DNA from: an uncultured Pelagibacteraceae bacterium
GTDB taxonomy: Bacteria; Pseudomonadota; Alphaproteobacteria; Pelagibacterales; Pelagibacteraceae
Length of the DNA: 55,567 bases
Direction of reading: 5' to 3'
NCBI GenBank assembly: GCA_902609235.1
Contig: CACLRF010000005.1
Coordinates: 1 to 55,567 of the forward strand
Shown: piece by piece, positions 54,657 through 55,567 of the stretch
How the letters are laid out: each line of letters opens with the position of its first letter
Numbering within the stretch: position 1 is the stretch's first letter
Translations under genes and position numbers: made by a program
The notes under the pieces: model-generated
The model's input: only the letters and a program-made list of their open reading frames with translations
What the model was told of the DNA's origin: nothing
Database searches by the model: none

Positions 54657-55567
54657 TTACTTTCTATAATGCTCTTTATACCATAGCACTGTATCTTTTA
54701 ATCCTTTTTCAAAATTATGATTTATTATTGAGTAATTTAGACTTCTTTTCATATTAGGTCTCCTTTTTTCTGGAGAGTTATATTTTTGTAAATTTGAAGA
54801 TATCAATTTTTTTTTTGAATTTAATATTTTCTTAATTTTTTCAGCTAATTCCATTATAGAAATTTCTTTATCAGGAGATCCAATATTGAAAATTTTATTT
54901 GTTAATTTTTTTTTATGTGAAATATTAAAAATTAATTCAATAGCAAAATCAATGTCACAGAAAGTTCTTTTGTGTTTTGAATTAATAATAGTAACTTTAT
55001 TTTTTTTATTATTTAAAATTTTTTTTGTTAATTGAGGAATTACATGTGCAAATCCCATTTGTGGGCCAAAGATATTATGAGGTCTAAAAATAACAAATTT
55101 TAATCTTGAATAATTTATTAAATATTCACCAACAATTTTTGATAATAGGTAAGAGGACCTAGGATTGTAATCTTTTGATATTAAAAAATCTATATCCTCT
55201 GGTGTTGGATATGTAGCCAATTTTTTTTTCAAAGTATAAGCGTAAACTTCACTCGTTGAGGTAAAACAAATTTTTTTTAATTTTTTTTGTTTTTTTGAAA
55301 AATTAATTAAATTAATTGTTGTTAGAATATTATCTTTTAAAGTAATGTATGGATTATCTATAACTTTTTTTACTCCTAATATAGCTGCAAAGTGAAAAAT
55401 ATAGTCAAAATTATAAATTTTAAGATAGTCCGCAATTAAATTTAAATCTTTTTGTATTAATTTAACATTTTTATTTTTTAATATCTTTATAAAATATTTA
55501 TTGTCATTTTTTTTTGAGAGATTATCAATTATATATATTTTGTTCTTTTTGTTTTTTGATAATTTCT
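54657..55567 (-). CDS. NAD-dependent 4,6-dehydratase/epimerase, LegB-like, 5' end cut
   Basis: An extended SDR whose frame stays open to the window edge, so about the first 25 residues are missing. 303 codons are visible, including stop. The strand-2 acidic end IYIIDNL comes early. The catalytic row TSTSEVYAY has Glu at the dehydratase position, and YLLSK supplies Tyr and Lys. Later RPHNIFGPQ and RTFCDIDFA follow. The Glu and its place before legC suggest a LegB-type GDP-GlcNAc 4,6-dehydratase; another dehydratase or epimerase cannot be excluded. A TTG at 55232 is an internal codon, not the start. Confidence 0.78.
   Translation of the reverse strand, partial: KLSKNKKNKIYIIDNLSKKNDNKYFIKILKNKNVKLIQKDLNLIADYLKIYNFDYIFHFAAILGVKKVIDNPYITLKDNILTTINLINFSKKQKKLKKICFTSTSEVYAYTLKKKLATYPTPEDIDFLISKDYNPRSSYLLSKIVGEYLINYSRLKFVIFRPHNIFGPQMGFAHVIPQLTKKILNNKKNKVTIINSKHKRTFCDIDFAIELIFNISHKKKLTNKIFNIGSPDKEISIMELAEKIKKILNSKKKLISSNLQKYNSPEKRRPNMKRSLNYSIINHNFEKGLKDTVLWYKEHYRK

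Overview
The window comes from a very AT-rich, tightly packed alphaproteobacterial chromosome. It most resembles the SAR11 clade (Candidatus Pelagibacter). The reasons are gene order (tolQRAB-pal-cpoB-tilS-ftsH-folP-glmM; gap-pgk-fba; rpmE-DUF1013-rpsU), one-base and ATGA gene overlaps, almost no intergenic DNA, Lys/Ile/Asn-rich proteins, and a 5S rRNA gene with no 23S next to it. The species name is an inference from these features; nothing was searched.

Region 1 (1-30057) is conserved core. A minus-strand isoprenoid operon (dxs fragment, ispA, xseB) faces tsaC, an ABC-2 exporter pair, tRNA-Arg(TCG), an RluD-type pseudouridine synthase and rpoH. A long minus-strand block follows: purA, thiD, glmM, folP, ftsH, tilS, cpoB, pal, tolB, tolA, tolR, tolQ, a RuvC-like nuclease, yebC, a YmdB-like phosphoesterase, 5-formyl-THF cyclo-ligase, zapA and a coiled-coil protein. 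A plus-strand block then carries tkt, gap, pgk, fba (class I), thiE, efp, suhB, rpmE, a DUF1013/TrcR-like gene, rpsU and initiator tRNA-Met. ruvA, ruvB and ybgC, which usually sit between ruvC and tolQ, are absent from this locus. The ruvC itself looks like the phage-type family.

Region 2 (30063-36790) holds a small surface-sugar patch beside the initiator tRNA (two FkbM methyltransferases, a transaldolase, a GT4 glycosyltransferase). It is followed by the proton-translocating transhydrogenase operon (pntB, pntA-2, pntA-1), a 36-residue aa3 oxidase subunit IV, rpmJ, and a 5S rRNA with its own promoter.

Region 3 (36853-end) is a surface-polysaccharide island on the upstream side of the 5S gene. 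This matches the SAR11 hypervariable region known to split 23S from 5S. It holds sugar epimerases, GT2 glycosyltransferases, the GDP-fucose pair gmd/fcl, a WecA-like initiating transferase, and an ABC flippase with a surface-carbohydrate protein of clearly higher GC. It ends in a nonulosonic (legionaminic-type) acid pathway: CMP-synthetase, CBS-domain nucleotidyltransferase, oxidoreductase, NeuC, NeuB, a formyltransferase, a LegC aminotransferase and a truncated LegB-like dehydratase. The formyltransferase sits where an N-acetyltransferase would be expected. It predicts an N-formylated nonulosonic acid and is the most distinctive biochemical proposal here.

Other points of note are a GAPDH with NADP-type coenzyme residues, long A/T homopolymers inside surface-sugar genes, a strong Shine-Dalgarno placed inside the apparent start of rpsU, and a 5S-rpmJ gap of about 13 bases.
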